From Pycnopodia helianthoides (Eukaryota > Echinodermata > Asteroidea > Forcipulatida > Asteriidae), in the NCBI GenBank assembly GCA_032158295.1, contig CM063251.1, positions 9,153,016-9,217,015 of the forward strand: a stretch of DNA of 64,000 nt. The letters run 5' to 3'. Each line of letters starts with the position of its first letter. Within the stretch, counting starts at the first letter, position 1. Shown piece by piece: positions 35,386 through 47,445 of this stretch. The notes under the pieces were generated by a model. It was not told the origin of the DNA and ran no database searches. It saw nothing but the letters and a program-made list of their open reading frames with translations. Both the position numbers and the translations under genes were made by a program.

Positions 35386-37566
35386 CTACAATAAGTGAAC
35401 AAAAGATTTTACACTTACATGAAATATTTTTTAAACTGGTCGCTCTTTAGCAATAAATTTTTATAAAACAAAAGCTAATTGTCTTCAAAGCATTGATAAT
35501 AAAGTTTTAACCATGATATCCATTTCTAGTCATAAAATAATACTGTTCAGAATGGGAGGGTGCCACAAAATCATTTGAACATGTTGAAGCATGTGTCTTT
35601 TTAAAGAATCTGATTGTGCAACCTGAAATAAGTATTGATGATTTTAGTATAAAATATTTTTAACTTTCTCATTATAATTTTAGTATTAATATTAATGGCC
35701 TTGAGAATTATTTCTACAAGAAAATTAAGTCCCATTGCGCCTGATATTTGAAAAAATTATGGTGTTCATTTAATTTACTCAGAAGGGTATTGAACAACAG
35801 GCATGTGAGTGAGCAGTACAAAAATAATGCAGAATTATTTGTGTCCTAATGGCTGGAGAGTGCAGTGCAGTGCCTTTGCATCCTGAGATCTTGGCTTGGG
35901 CCTACATGTAGCATTATTCACTATTCCTGTCTGCCTTAATTGAATGGTGGTCTAATGTTGAGCTCAAATCAATTTTTTTTATAACTCTGGTTGTCTAGTT
36001 GCTATAGTTTATCAATGTGCTACTAGCTTGTTAAACAAAAGCATTGCAAGCATGCGCATTGTTTGCAAAGTTCACAATGGCACTAGCTAAGCCAAATGAT
36101 TATGTGAGATCATACGGAAAAAAAAATATATATAAAAGTTACATCACAGGAAAAATTTGAAATTTGGGGAGAAAAAAAAGCTGATATCCGTGAAAATGCC
36201 AGAAGTTTCACATGCCTTAAACTAGTTGTTACTAACTGGTGGGTGCACAAAAACAAAGAACAGTTTGCTTTGAACATAGAGGGATGTACAATGTCTGGAC
36301 TTAGGGTTCAGATAAATTATTTAGAATTCTACCAACACTAACCTTTATGTCTGGTGCTGGATGGAATTTGGCTTAATCACAAATTTTAAGCCTTAATTAA
36401 CTTGATCAGAAGGGACATCAATGTACATGTACATCTTCATCCTTTTTTGACGCTGTACAATGTAAACATACATGTACATGTGCATAAAAGACACAAACAC
36501 ACAGTGTACATAATAGTAATATGTTACACAATAGCAAATGTTGTACAGTGTACAGTATGTATAGTAGTACATTGCATGTACATCTACAGCTACAAGTACT
36601 AGCATTGCCTTGCAGACATCAGTTTGGAGTGTGTGATCTGAACTCTAATGACCTTAGTGAACTCATAACATGAATAAGACTTGAAGTGACCTGATAAGAG
36701 GAATGCATATGAACCTTATGACTGCTGGAACTATCATGGCATGATTGCCTGTAGCACTTTCATATCCACGGTATTCATACCGTGTTTTTGTAAAGGTAAT
36801 TGGTATGAAATGAGAGTTGACATCAACTCAGACATTGGAATTATCATAATCAGAAAAGCTTCCTCTGAACTTCGTGTAAGGCCGGTAGGAAATAAGCTAT
36901 ATTCCAAGTCAATCTGCACTGGATTGGTCTTTGGTATTTAGCTCTCAAGACATAAAGAGAAAAATACAAAGAATAAAAACAAGCAAGAGATCAAACCGAA
37001 GTCCATTAATTGGAGTATGCAGTTACTAAATGAGTCTTTTACAGAAGTTAGTTTAAACAAGACATGCTTACATGGGAACCAACAATTATGATAGACTAGT
37101 GTGAGAGATATGTTGTCAATTAAGATCAGTCAATGGTTTTCTGAAACATTTAGCATGTATACAATTGTAACAAAATTGGCATTAACTCCAATCCTGTAGT
37201 TTTCAAAACATCTAACTTGTGAAAGTTTATCACACACAGTAAAAGATTTGTTTATGAAAAATATTGACAATGAAAACATAGTCATTACATGTAATGTGCT
37301 GACACCTGAACAACTCATTGCCTGTAAACTTAACACTGAAAATTGACATGTACCTCAGAAAAATTACTGGTTTGCCATGTTAGGTTATAATAATTTCATA
37401 TAAAGTATCAATGTTTTTAATTTTCCTTTCAAGGCTGATGACTATTGGGAATAAGGTTTGTAATGTACATGTGGTAGTACTTGGGAGACTTCTACGACAC
37501 TAAGCTTAGTAAACATTTTATCTAGAAAAAACATAGCTTAGTAGAATGTCTGAAAATATAACTTAC
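35386..37566 (-). other. E-protein intron
   Basis: This 2.18-kb stretch separates the two recognised E-protein exons, with GTAAGT at its 5' end and TTATTGTAG at its 3' end in the minus-strand direction. It holds TACATGTA-rich sequence near 36420-36600 and nothing else I can identify. Confidence 0.7.
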
Positions 37567-37661
37567 AGCACTAAAATCCAATAAGTCATTCAACTCTTTG
37601 TCAGATGGTCCCATACCAGGCATCCTTGGTACAGAGTTCTGCATATTCGCTTCAAGCCTGT
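37567..37661 (-). CDS. TCF3/TCF4/TCF12: Class I bHLH transcription factor (E-protein, TCF3/4/12 type), first coding exon
   Basis: On the minus strand, an acceptor (ctctcattctag) is followed by a 95-bp exon and a perfect donor (agtgct then gtaagt). The ATG at 37642-37644 gives MQNSVPRMPGMG and then PSDKELNDLLDFSA. Vertebrate E-proteins start in the same way: a short N-terminus with a second Met, then TDKELSDLLDFSA. The LLDFS helix is the core of activation domain 1, which contacts the CBP/p300 KIX domain and TAFH domains. The exon ends in phase 0, as in vertebrate genes, where the next exon starts MFSPP; here that exon lies at 35181-35385. The start was chosen because it matches the family length; five sense codons precede it in frame and are probably 5' UTR. 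Confidence 0.85.
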
Positions 37662-38207
37662 CTAGAATGAGAGCAAATCATCATTGTGTTTAATCAAGAT
37701 TAATGGTAATAAAGGATATTCAATCTTTCTAAATTGTTTGGCATTTTATTTTGGTTACACACTTTAAACAGTTTGATATGAATTTTGAATTGATATAAAA
37801 TGCAGTTTGTAATTACAGCTAAACATTTAAAGACAATTTGAGGAAATCTTTAAATGAAACTTAAGAGCTCTAAGAAATCTTTAAATGAAACTTAAGAGCT
37901 CAGGACCATAGTCATGTACTATTTTGTGAAATACATCGTTCTTCTGGTTTTAAAGGGGGAGAGAGAAAGAGATTGCACTTTTCAGTTTCATGATTGTCAT
38001 TAAATCTAACAACTCAACTGATCTTTCAAATAAACAATAAAATCACTTTGTTTACTTCAGTGTACATGTAATCCCACCAATTTCATACAAACTAGGTTTT
38101 CACAGTTTTCATAATACTCTTTATAATTAATGACAAATTGTTGCAAGTATTGTACACAAAGCTACATTGAACATTAAAAAAGTCTTGTTAAATCACCTCT
38201 TATTTAC

Positions 38208-38347
38208 TGTCGTCAAAGCTGGAAAGTCTTTTCATCAAATTGAAAAAGTTGTATCAAAGAGCCAGCCCTCCACATCCAATGTGACTGCCATGTGATCTAC
38301 AACATAAATGTTGCCATAATGACAGCTTCTTCAGAGTCAACACCCGT
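38208..38347 (-). other. Possible 5' untranslated exon of the E-protein gene
   Basis: On the minus strand, a pyrimidine-rich acceptor (ttttttattttccag) precedes a 140-bp segment that ends at a weaker donor-like gtaaat; a second donor-like gtgatt lies a little further on. The segment contains two short upstream reading frames with their own ATGs (one begins MAVTLDVEGW). It is in the right place and orientation, but no transcript evidence can be read from DNA alone. Confidence 0.3.
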
Positions 38348-38633
38348 CTGGAAAATAAAAAAAATAAAAAAATACAAATGAACAAGCACTGTGATTACAT
38401 GTACACATGTAGGAGGCAATGTATAATTTACAAGATCAAGAGCACTTCCTGAAGTATTTCCAGCTTTTTATACTAGGTTAGTCTGATAATGAGTTTTACA
38501 ACACTGCACATACATTGTACATTAGTAACACTAACATGAATCTGGCTTAATTTTAAATATATCTATAATGATAAACCACAAGGGAAAATGATTAGGAAAA
38601 TTCTAAATAATTTGGGTTGAACAAAAAGAAATT

Positions 38634-38690
38634 GAACGGGATTTGAACCTGAGTGCCGGCTCTCAACCAACTGAGCCATCTAGCCCTAAT
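38634..38690 (-). ncRNA. tRNA-like SINE head
   Basis: The minus strand carries tggctcagttggttgag (A-box-like) and ggttcaaatcc (B-box-like), with too short a middle to fold as a complete tRNA. It resembles the sequence at 39836-39908 (both start agggc.agatggctcagttg). Confidence 0.45.
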
Positions 38691-38949
38691 TTTGGTGGTC
38701 TCCCTATTTCGTCAACATCTTTTCAGGGGTGCCAGTAAGAAGCCATTCAACCTACAAGGCGTTTAAAAATATGTCAAGTTTCCGGTTACATGCCATTCAA
38801 AAAAAAGGGTCGGTGGGTCGGAAAACTTTATTTTCCTTCATTTTTTTATTATTCTGATGCGATGACGAATGTGTAAAAATGCTTAAAACATGTTAAATTG
38901 GTCAAAGTCAGACATTTTCTCCCAGGTACAAATGGTTGTTTGGGGTTTT

Positions 38950-39510
38950 TTTTTTTGGGGGGGGGGTATACCAATGACATTATATTATACAAGAGTGTCC
39001 TCTAGTGGCAGTTGGAAAACTGTTCTAAATGCACTTTGAGAAGATGTGTGTGGCAAAGTTTTTTGTAATCGCTTCAAAATTAATACATGATGACCGTCAG
39101 GCAAACAACATATATACATATATGTTGTTTGCCTTTTGTTTGTAATCAATCTAAAACTTCATACATGTATGAAGTTTTAACATTGATTACGTCATCAGGG
39201 GTCACGTGACGTGACATTTAAGGTGCACTTTTTGAAGTCGTATATCGCCAAAAGTATAGGTTTGATTACTTTGAAACTTAGTGAGTCGTTAGATAATGGA
39301 AAGTTCTTTTAAAATTTATAATGACGTTATGATGGCGTAATCACACGATTTTATATATATATTTTTTTTTTTCCCCTTTAAGTAATCAATTGCTCACAAA
39401 AATATGCTTTAATCAAAATTCTTTTTTTAACAGGCTTGATACTTCATAACTGCTTTGAAAACAAATTGACGTCATCATGACGTCATCATTTGTCAGGTTA
39501 TATAACCTTA
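38950..39510. repeat. Diverged repeat with two adjacent large palindromes
   Basis: A 36-bp palindrome (39099-39134, aggcaaacaacatata and its inverse) stands next to a 47-bp one (39143-39189) whose 26-bp core around acatgt is perfectly self-complementary. Flanking phrases such as tgacgtcat and gtgtcctctagtggca also occur in the 22421-23045 repeat. Borders are uncertain. Confidence 0.45.
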
Positions 39511-39835
39511 AAGGTACAGTTTTACAAGATATATAGACAATGAATTGGATCTTACAAGGCATTAATTATTGTATAATTAATTTGATTATGTACACACTAT
39601 ACTAATTTGATATTCAGATGAGTAATTTGAAAATATTATAAGCGAAACAGCTCAGCATTTGCGCACAAATGAAATGTCACGTGTCTAGTTTTTCCTCTCT
39701 TTTTTAAGCCGAATAAAAATTGGAGGGTCACAGTTTAAAATTTTGGTCAGTCGAATGGCCGAAAACAGACCTTTTTTTTTTCTTTGCCTAACATCACACC
39801 CAATATATTGACAAAACAGGGAGACTGCCAACATT

Positions 39836-39908
39836 AGGGCCAGATGGCTCAGTTGATAGAGTGCTGGCACGTTAATCCGGAAGTCTCAGGTTCAATTCCC
39901 ACTCTAGT
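39836..39908 (+). ncRNA. tRNA-like SINE head
   Basis: The A-box-like tggctcagttgatagag and B-box-like ggttcaattcc are about 29 bp apart. The acceptor and T stems pair only in part, so this is taken as a tRNA-derived SINE head and not a working tRNA. Confidence 0.45.
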
Positions 39909-42470
39909 AAACTTGTCTTTTCGACCCAAAATTTGCTAAATTTTATTTACAAATTGTTTTTTTCCTCTTGTAGGGTCATAAACTGATGGTTCATGTATTA
40001 TGTTTGACATAAGACTAAAAATCAAAGTTTTACATTAGTACATATATACAATGTACATGTGAAGTTTTTCTCTTTAAAAAAAGTTTGGGAAAGAACTGCA
40101 CATACTATTTTGATCATCAAACCAATCATAAATGTATGGAAATACTTTGCATAAAAAGTACATCCACCATTGACTACATACATGTACATGTATCAACTAC
40201 TGCATTGGCAACAACCTAAAAAAAATGCACATGTACAATGTACATGTAGCTACTGTAAGCAGCATGGAAAAGCTCACTCTGTGCACTGTGCTAATGTAGA
40301 TATGTAAGGGAACAAAATTACAATAGTCCAAATGACTAAAGACCAATATGGACTATGAAATAAATTCTCAGTTACATCCATGATGTACAACATGAGCATT
40401 GGATAACATAAAGATGCAAGAATCTAAAAGTGTTAACAATGTGTTTGCTTTGTAAACCCAAATATTATACATGTATGTATTAAAAATAGGCAGCAAACTG
40501 TACATTTTGAAGAGAGTTTCTCTTGCCTGTGAATTCCACCAATAGGAATCCTTGTAGGTAACATCATGTAGGAATGAGAAAAGAGAGAAGGAAACTTCTT
40601 TTTTGTTGTTCCTTGTGCCCAATCTAGTCTCTATACAATAGATGCTAGTCAAAGGGTTCCCCTAACATTCAAATTATAACTGCTCCCAAATTTACAAATT
40701 CTCTGGAATCCTGTTTTATGATTCCACTTTTTAAGTTAAAGTTTAATGAAGTTTAGCGAGTTAACAGATTTCACTAATGGCTAGTCAAGTGCCGAGTGCT
40801 ATTTTTGCAAGTGAAAAGTTGAGAAAACAGGAACAACATTTGTAAGAACTTTTGTAGAAATGGATTTAATAATATATTTAATAGAGAAAGCGAGCCACAA
40901 ATAACAAGGAAGTAAATCAAATACACTTTTCAACCTTATTATTTGGTAATAATAATCGCCAGACGCTAAGCCTTTCATTTCAGTCTATGGTCGTTGAGGC
41001 ATCAGTGTCCTCTATAAACTGCTTCAAGCTTCAATTCTACACCTGTGCCACTATTAGTTTTAGTGGTTGCACAATTCAGGTGCGGATTTACAAAAGTTTT
41101 TAAAATTTCATTTAGACTAAATAAAAAGCCTTGTCCAAGAGTTTTAATTTTGTTTCAATAATAATACAACAAATTATTTGCATTTATTATAAAAACTAAA
41201 ACTCATTTTACAAAAATTGTTATGAGTATTTTTGTTGTTCAGGTGTTTTCATAACTATATTTTCAAAACAAATATTTGGTATCAGAAAAAAATATGGTTT
41301 TGGTTTAATGAGTTTCCTCGTTTTCGATACACACGAGTATTACACAGTCTATTAAAAAAGTAATCTATGATTTGAAGATACATTGATACATAACGATACT
41401 TGATACACTAATTCTTATTGCAGATAATGCTGTGTGCAGCGGCACCAAACCCTGTGTTGGCTATAAGTATTGTCATACGGCCTGAGTATTTTGTAGGAAT
41501 TCAACCAACAGAAAACACCAAGCTGGCAACAGTTAATCTCTCTCATACTAACATTGGTTGTTTGATCAATTAAGAACATCGGTATGTCACACCACCAGAA
41601 ACTTTCATTACCCCTCAGCAAACAAAATTTCCCATCTATCTTTGACTTTCAGAGTCTGTTTTTTACTCCCAGCAAGCTTACAATTTACAAACAGATAATA
41701 TACAAACTCAAACTATGGCCACTAGACAGTTGCATGTGTATTAACTCTGCATAATTCTTTGTAATAGAGACAACAATATCGAATATCACAATAGCTTTCT
41801 GCGATGTAACAGGATGGTACATGTTGATATGGGCACAAGCTTGTTGCCACATTAGGGGATCTACATACATGATTGTTTCATCAGCAATGACCCTGTCCAA
41901 TAGAGCTACATTGTATATTTACTAGAGCATCCAGCACAAATTGTTTGATACTCAATGCACAAAATCTTTGAAGCCTCTTGGATGCAGACATGTTTGAGGC
42001 GTGTGTAAGGCTGAGGAACAAGGGTTTTTTTTCATAGAACTTAAGTTCATAATGAAACTGACACATGTGCATGTGGGTTTGTGTTATGCGCGCAAAAGTA
42101 CAGACATACATGTACATGTACTGATATAATATTTACGCTCAATTTATAAACTCTACGTACAGAAAAGCATTATAAGCACAATGTATGACAATAGCTGTGC
42201 AAAGTTTCATGCTTTTGCAATTGGTTTGTGCACAAATAATGTTGAGCCTCTAATGCCAATTTGGGTGACTACCAACTGCAGATGCAGTCACTCCATTTGT
42301 ACCCTCCAAACATATTGTGTAATTTAGTTTAAAGTGCTGCTCATGTTTGCAAACCATGGGGTCCTTTCTTTATGGCTAAATACTTCACTCCCAGTACATT
42401 CTGTCTGTTAAGCAATTATTTCTGGTGAATTTCCTGCCCAAATAATTGTAATACATGTATGTGAAAAAAA
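39909..42470. other. Non-coding stretch
   Basis: Only short open frames without recognised motifs are present, on both strands. TACATGTA palindromes are frequent at 40040-40250. Confidence 0.5.
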
Positions 42471-42479
42471 GGTTGGTAC

Positions 42480-42711
42480 CAAAGATTTTAGAGCGCCGAA
42501 GGTGCAAGATGGGGAACTGGAGCTCTACCTATTGTTGGAACATGAAATACTCAAATGTTTTTTATTCATTGATAGCAATAGTAATTTTCTGCACTGACAT
42601 GACTGATTTAATGTTGCATCGAAGGAGTTGCTTGCTGAAATGGCGTCCAGTGTACATTTCACATTTCAGTCCAAGTTCCCCATCTTGCGACTTCGGCGCT
42701 CTATAATCTTT
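42480..42711. mobile_element. MITE of about 232 bp with 9-bp flanking duplication
   Basis: Inverted ends share aaagatt(t/a)tagagcgccgaag and, further in, gcaagatggggaact. GGTTGGTAC (42471-42479) and GGTTGGCAC (42712-42720) flank it, a 9-bp target duplication with one change, which would fit a Mutator-like element. The interior is non-coding. Confidence 0.65.
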
Positions 42712-42720
42712 GGTTGGCAC

Positions 42721-43835
42721 TGTACTGCTGTCCAAGTACAAGACCATCAAATGGTCTGACACATGATAATCATATATATGACGTATATAATATGCACTAA
42801 AAAATGCTGCTGTTCATTGCCAACAAAGACAGTACTTTAGATACCATTGTCAGATGAGACCTGGAAGGCAATGAGACCTTAAGGTTCCACACTGAGACTG
42901 AGATCTACACGTAAAGGTTTCAAAGACCAAGACAAAGAAGTTACTTTTAAAACCATGTTATTAGAAAAAACAAAATGACATGTGTTGCCGTTAAAGGTAA
43001 ATACAGATGGCTTTTAGTAAAAATAAGTGATAACAATCGGAAACAAATTTTATCAAGCTATTTTGGTATTTTTTCCTAAGTCAACAAAACAGTAAAAGAG
43101 AAAAATGGACATTTGGGCAATTCCACACTAATGGGTCAAAAGATAACTTGGTAAGAGAGGCATGCATGGGAGAGTGAGACAAAATGAACTATTTTTTTTC
43201 CTGTACATTTCCAAAGCTGTTCACGATTGTTCAAAGCAAAAAAATCATTAATTAATCCGCGACCTTTTACAGGAAATTACGAGGTCGCTTGAAAAGCGTT
43301 ACGTAACAAAGCCAGACATATGGCCTGGAAAATGAAAAAAAGAATAACAAACAAAAGTACAAAATATTGTGCCAGTAAAATTTATCTTTATCGTAAAGGG
43401 CACCTCTATGAGGGAAACTTAAATCTCTAACAAATATTTCAAGAGAGCACCAAGGCAATGACCAGGGGCATTGATGTGATCGCCTTAATTGACTCTGTTA
43501 GTATCAGGCCTGATGTATGCAACAAGTAACCTTTATTGTATATACATGTAGGGTACATCATTTACACTGCACACTAAAATCAATTTGTCCCTCTATTTTC
43601 ACGTTGGGTAATCTTTTTGATACAATAAATAATCACAGGAACAACTGTACTCTAATGACTTACAAAACACAAATGTACCATGTCAATGTTCTTGATTGGA
43701 AATTAAATAAAACTAAAATTTTAAGACTTACTAAAATTTCAAGACCTCAACAGCCAACGTTTGAGACTGAGACTAAAACCAATTGAAACTAGAGTAGGTA
43801 CTCGGTACTTGTATACTGTTTAAAATTGTCAGTTT
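42721..43835. other. Non-coding stretch
   Basis: No gene, terminal repeat or tandem structure is supported. Confidence 0.5.
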
Positions 43836-44831
43836 ATCTCAGTAAGGCCTGCGCAAAACGTCACACTTTTGCCATGTCGAACTCAAATAATTAGAAAATG
43901 ATGAATTAAATTTGATAAAAGAGCGACGTTTAGCGCAAACTTTTGATTTAAATTCGACACTGCCGTGTGGCACGGCACTTGCACGATGTGGTGACAAACG
44001 TCGCGCTTAAGCCGCACTTTTGCTGTGCGAAAATCATTTGAGTTTGACATGGCAAAAGTGCGACGTTTAGCGCAGGCCTAAGTGTCTGCGTTAGTCCAAA
44101 TGAATACCTCATAAAACTTTTAAAATAAAGAATTTAAATTCAACATGCTTTACAACTTTTGTAAGACGTATACATGTAAATACGAAGGCGACTCAGTAGC
44201 ACACATTGTTTTTGAAGAGCTCTGCTTTCAAAATTGTATCAAAATTGTAATCCTCTTTGTCAAATCTTATGTTCTGGTCACATGACTTAGCCTACATCTT
44301 AAATTTGTCAGCTTTCTTCATTGCGGAGATAATATCTCAGTAAGGCCTGCGCAAAACGTCACACTTTTGCCATGTCGAACTCAAATAATTAGAAAATGAT
44401 GAATTAAATTTGATAAAAGAGCGACGTTTAGCGCAAACTTTTGATTTAAATTCGACACTGCCGTGTGGCACGGCACTTGCACGATGTGGTGACAAACGTC
44501 GCGCTTAAGCCGCACTTTTGCTGTGCGAAAATCATTTGAGTTTGACACGGCAAAAGTGCGACGTTTAGCGCAGGCCTAAGTGTCTGCGTTAGTCCAAATG
44601 AATACCTCATAAAACTTTTAAAATAAAGAATTTAAATTCAACATGCTTTACAACTTTTGTAAGACGTATACATGTAAATACGAAGGCGACTCAGTAGCAC
44701 ACATTGTTTTGAAGAGCTCTGCTTTCAAAATTGTATCAAAATTGTAATCCTCTTTGTCAAATCTTATGTTCTGGTCACATGACTTAGCCTACATCTTAAA
44801 TTTGTCAGCTTTCTTCATTGCGGAGATAATA
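43836..44831. repeat. Recent tandem duplication, two units of about 498 bp
   Basis: 43836-44333 and 44334-44831 are nearly identical. The differences I could see are one substitution (tttgacatgg versus tttgacacgg) and one T in a run before gaagagc. Each unit contains an inverted-repeat element starting aaggcctgcgcaaaacg and ending cgtttagcgcaggcctaa. Confidence 0.85.
43844..44081. mobile_element. MITE of about 238 bp inside the duplicated unit
   Basis: The ends aaggcctgcgc and gcgcaggcctt are inverted, and similarity continues inward (gtc.cacttttgccatgtc.aactcaaat). A second inverted pair (gcgacgtttagcgc / gacaaacgtcgcgc) lies inside. A second copy occurs 498 bp downstream as part of the tandem duplication. 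It is non-coding. Confidence 0.6.
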
Positions 44832-46062
44832 TTTTGCTTTCACCGAAGATACGTTTCTGTGGTGACTTAGTTATGATGTTATCAATCATAGGCCTATAGT
44901 TTTAATATGTTTACACTTCAAAGATGATTTCATCCACTGAAACCATGTTCAAATTCCCTATCACTTTGGCTCCAGAGCTCATAATAACTACTGGGAGGCA
45001 TTTTCCACATTTACTTCAAGTTTGAAATTGAAGACGTAAGCTCAAATGGGGTCATATTAGTGCAGCTTTTAAAAAGGTTTGTAAGCCCTTTTCCATGATG
45101 TTCCGATTGTGAAAATTCATTGTTTGGTTCACGAGAACCTTTGATTCAGTATATTTCGACACCTACATGTAGTGACCTCCTCATCATGCCGTTTTAACTT
45201 TTAGGTACATGTAGAAGTATAGGTCTGTGTATGTGAGAAGTTTCAAGTGTCTGTGAGCCTCACTAGTATTGGGAACCCTTTCAAAGAAGGTACAAACAGA
45301 AATAAGTAAGCAAGCGAAGAAAAAGAAACAGAACAATTTCAAAGAGGTGTTCAAATGGTGCCTGAATGTGTTATATACTTCCAAATTCAAATGAAAGAAC
45401 CCACTATTGAAAGTACATGTGCTTTGAAACCATTTTGCATAGTTGAGTGCAATGAAAAGTACTTACATATTGTTCATCAACATAATGTCATGACATATTT
45501 AAAAGCTCACACAAATTGCAACAAAAAATATTCAGCAAATTGTGGAGAAAAAAGTTTGTGTAAAATCATAGACAGTGGTAATCTGATGTGAACAGGGAGT
45601 GCACACCTGTTGTTGTATTGGAAGCGCCCTCTGTTGATAAAACTTTTATGTTTTGCCAAGATAAAACATAGTTCTTGCCTTTGATACAGCTGTTTAGAAA
45701 GTGGACACTGATGCATGTAGAAGTGTATAATAGATACTGTCAGCCTCCTGGCATAACTTCAAATAATAGTAGTTCAAAATAAATCATTGAGTACATGTGC
45801 AAGTGCACTGTTATTCTTCAAAACTTCACTACATACACTGCAAGTTGAAACAACTCCTCTACATTGTAGTTGTCCACGAAAAAATACCAACAATATTAGC
45901 AATAAATTAGCAAGCCAGCAACCGAACTTACACATAATGCACATATTGCCTACTTTTCTGATCATCTATGTATCCATTCAAATGTCTCACATTTTAAAAG
46001 TTGTTCAATATGGATGATGTTGAAACAATTGACAGGAGAAGGGTTCAAACTTTAATCAGAAC
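44832..46062. other. Non-coding stretch
   Basis: No supported feature; short open frames only. Confidence 0.5.
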
Positions 46063-46748
46063 TCAGCTTGGGCGATACCACGATATTATCGAATATCACG
46101 ATACTAGTTCTGAAACAATTACGACATCGGGTCACGTTTTTTTATTGTGGTATCAGTAAATCCCGATATCGTTAAGTATCGCGATGCATTTCCTAGCCAA
46201 GACGATCTTGCAACAACAAATCTCTTAGTCGAGACAATCTTGCAACAATAAATCTCCTAGTCGAGACGATCTTGCTGCAACAAAGAGCTGCAAGTCACAG
46301 ACCGCAAACGCAAGATTCCCCAACAGATCCGATCCGACGGGGTTTAGTCTTCGCAAAAAAACCAACATCAAAGCCTTAGCAATCAGGCGGTCTCATTAAC
46401 AGGTTGTTAATGTTATCACGTGCGTGTTGCATACGTGCGCTGCGAGTCGAGTAGCGTGATCCAATTAGTTATGCACACATATAGAACAGTCTGTCATGCG
46501 CAGTAGTTAACATATTAAATGTGTGTAAGTAATAATACTAATATAATAGGTCCAGGTTTTTATACCATAGGTTTAGAGTAAAACCCGAAGAATAGTTCAT
46601 TGGAACAAAAGTTTACTTGGCAAGTCATTTGTAGCTACAACTTGCTCTGTGAGATGTGTAGAAGAATGACGTCATCAAAAATTAATCACGATAATATCGA
46701 ATATCGCGATATATTGTGGATGAAAAAAAGCGATATCGCCCAAGCTTA
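46063..46748. mobile_element. hAT-like non-autonomous element, 686 bp
   Basis: The left end tcagcttgggcgata and the inverted right end taagcttgggcgata are terminal repeats. ATCAGAAC flanks both sides (46055-46062 and 46749-46756), a perfect 8-bp target duplication as in the hAT group. Subterminal cgatattatcgaatatc palindromes occur near both ends. At about 46193-46290 a 32-bp unit (agtcgagacgatcttgcaac type) is repeated three times. No transposase frame is present. Confidence 0.8.
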
Positions 46749-47035
46749 ATCAGAACACCTACAAAATGTACACAAAATTGGTCTCGATTTATTTACCACT
46801 ACCAGTACCACTACAAATGTAACAATTCAAAAGAAAAAAAAACTAAAAATTTTCCAAATCACTCCATACACATAACACACTATCCTGAGTGTTAGGGAGT
46901 CAATACATAAAAAGCACATGTGTGCCCATTTGCCATTGTTTGCATGCTGTGTTACAAAACTTCTGGTAAAGCTGTCATCAAACATGTTCATGTAATTTTT
47001 TCCATACATATACGTATACTATGCAATTTCAGGTC

Positions 47036-47445
47036 TCTCCCAAATTCTTTCAAAACTGTGGGGCATTCTGGACCAAAGTTCTGAAGTTTGGGAAGTTTGG
47101 CCTAAGCAAAAGGTCCTCAGAATGTATTTTTACGTATGCAAGTGTTTACATGTATCTTTGGTTTTAAAAGCCACAATATTGGGCATTTAAATGGTTTTAT
47201 CTTTTTGATTTTATGAATTTGATCTAAAGTCCCCCCCCAACAAAAAAAATATTAAAAAATAACAACAAATCTCAAAATAATAATAAAATAAATAAATAAA
47301 ACAAAATAAATAATTAGAATAAAAAAATTTAAAAAGAAAATAAAACAAAACATATTATTTGTTTGCCTTTCGAATGCAATTCGCGCTTATCAGCCCACAA
47401 TTTGCACATTTCGCCTGATACGCTAGCTTTAAATGCATTGGGAGA
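47036..47445 (-). repeat. Dispersed repeat R1, copy 3 (inverted)
   Basis: On the minus strand the order is gttctcccaatgca, gtgggctgata, agatcaaattcat, tggcttttaaaaccaaagata, ttaggccaaacttc and gaatgccccacagtttt, matching the 21075 copy. A-rich low-complexity sequence fills its middle. Confidence 0.6.
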
